Made by a program: the position numbers and the translations under genes. Source: Pardosa pseudoannulata (taxonomy: Eukaryota; Arthropoda; Arachnida; Araneae; Lycosidae). From it: 64,000 bases of DNA. Shown piece by piece: positions 62,691 to 64,000 of the stretch. The notes below the pieces were generated by a model, which saw nothing but the letters and a program-made list of their open reading frames with translations, did no database searches and was not told where the DNA came from. Each line of letters starts with the position of its first letter. Positions within the stretch are counted from its first letter, which is position 1. The stretch lies in NCBI GenBank assembly GCA_032207245.1, contig CM063510.1:49340095-49404094 (forward strand), given 5' to 3'.

Positions 62691-64000
62691 TTATACACAT
62701 GCATATATGTATGATTAGCTTAAATGTATTATTTTGATCATTTGGTAAAATATAAAATAAAGCTTTCTAATCCGTTTAAACTTTTTCCTAGATCATTAAT
62801 AAATGAATAACTCAATTATTAAAATTGCTTAGTTTCTTATATAAAGGAATAGTTTTTATATATAGTAAAAATATATCTAGAATACCAGAAATACAAATAA
62901 AATCACTCTCAAAATGACTTTATTATACATTTTGACCAATTTTTTTATGTTTTATATACAGGCTATTTATTTATTTTTACTTTGTGGACATAAATTAATT
63001 AACACAAGCTATATATTTTATTTTACAGCACGATATGGATTTTTAAAATTTTCTATTTACTATTATACTATATATTTTAATCTTTAGATTCCTTTTCTAT
63101 AGAAGGAAAATATTTATAGGTTATATGTACCACCTTCAATAAAGCAAAAATAATCACTACAAACTTGTTTTCTGGATATCTTCTAATTAATATGTAAAAT
63201 AAAAACATTTCAGTATTTAAAATGCCTAATTACGGGGTTAACGCTTTACTTAGTTTGTTGAGTTGTTCAAATATAATCGTGGAAGAAAGAACAAAACAAT
63301 TTTAAAATAAAACTACTGTCAAGATATTGTTAAAACTACTGTGAAGAAGGTGATATTTAAGTGAAAGAAAAACTAAGTTAAAAGAAAATTATGTTAAAGA
63401 AAATATTTTTAATAATATTTATTCTGATTAATTAAAACGTACAAGTTTTATTTAATTTTTGGTTCGTTCCAAGATTACCATTTATTAAATAAAGGTATTG
63501 AATAAACATAACTGTAAAATTCTCTGAAATTCTAACTACAACGAAGCTGTACATACACACTTTAAAAACTTTTTTCTTTGTCGAAACTAGTGACCTATTA
63601 CTTTACGAAGCTCATCCGAACTCTAATCCTCCGTAAAAAACATCATACTAATCTACATAATGATATACAAGTAAGTGTTCTTTTTTGTATCGTACATTAA
63701 TTAATGATCAACAAATGCAATGCAAATGTTACGCAGAATAAAATATTTCTCTTTGTAATGTAAAGAGAATTCAACTGTAAGTCAAACATACAAAGTTAAA
63801 CAAGGTCGTTGTTAAATACTGTGCAAATAAAGATGCAGAGACGAAAATATCTTTTAGTGGTTAAAGATCACACACTCAAGGGCACACACTCTTGCCTTTT
63901 TTTTATATATAAATTCATTGAATTGAGATTGACTTCACTAGTTCACCTTTTCTCTTTAACATCAGAAAAACACCGTCACGTAATTCACCGATATTTTATA
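62691..64000. other. AT-rich DNA to window end
   Basis: No gene or repeat recognised. Confidence 0.5.

Overview
This is a strongly AT-rich eukaryotic window. It is either intergenic sequence or the inside of a very long intron, and no host gene can be called with confidence. Its repeat content is decayed Tc1/mariner copies, many copies of one tRNA-derived SINE, TTAA-flanked piggyBac-like MITEs, a hAT-like MITE, non-autonomous Helitrons, solo LTRs and very long (AT)n arrays. This fits an arthropod genome, and the SINE and Tc1 types would suit an arachnid such as a spider. The species assignment is inference only.

Layout, left to right. 1-5.9 kb: a piggyBac-like MITE with TTAA at both ends (2086-2705), a 265-bp tandem duplication (3993-4522) and a short unexplained minus-strand reading frame (4973-5143). 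5.9-12.5 kb: two members of one solo-LTR family in inverted orientation (5869-6678 and 11634-12446), a 5'-truncated Tc1 pseudogene (8100-8795), two SINEs and another solo LTR (10710-11297). 12.5-16 kb: an AT-rich desert, then SINE, solo LTR (14870-15491), SINE. 16.9-18.4 kb: three (AT)n arrays separated by two 330-410-bp spacers. 18.4-29 kb: mostly unannotated AT-rich DNA with two SINE relics, a second Tc1 pseudogene (about 22731-23763), a decayed C2H2-finger-like reading frame (27210-27590), a near-consensus recursive-splice motif (27861/27862) and a LINE reverse-transcriptase tail (28565-29070). 29.4-32.3 kb: a 75-bp minisatellite interrupted by a second piggyBac-like MITE, a partial tandem duplication and a hAT-like MITE. 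34-37 kb: a mariner C-terminus, two minus-strand SINEs and one SINE of a second family with a perfect 16-bp target-site duplication.

40-51 kb: microsatellites, a family of about 400-570-bp repeats bounded by (TA)n/(TG)n arrays, a three-SINE cluster (46457-46960), a possible terminal coding exon (45178-45333), and a duplicated 200-bp block with a SINE between the copies. 51-56 kb: two inverted non-autonomous Helitron copies with complete termini (51397-52069 minus, 54710-55528 plus). 56-64 kb: a CpG-rich block (56590-56960), a four-unit minisatellite, a solo LTR with TATA box, poly(A) signal and ATAT target duplication (59670-60304), and a fourth, diverged copy of the microsatellite-bounded family.

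Nothing here acts together as a pathway. The organisation comes from repeated insertion, duplication and decay of mobile elements. All coordinates and motif matches were read by eye without alignment software, so element ends without a target duplication are approximate.
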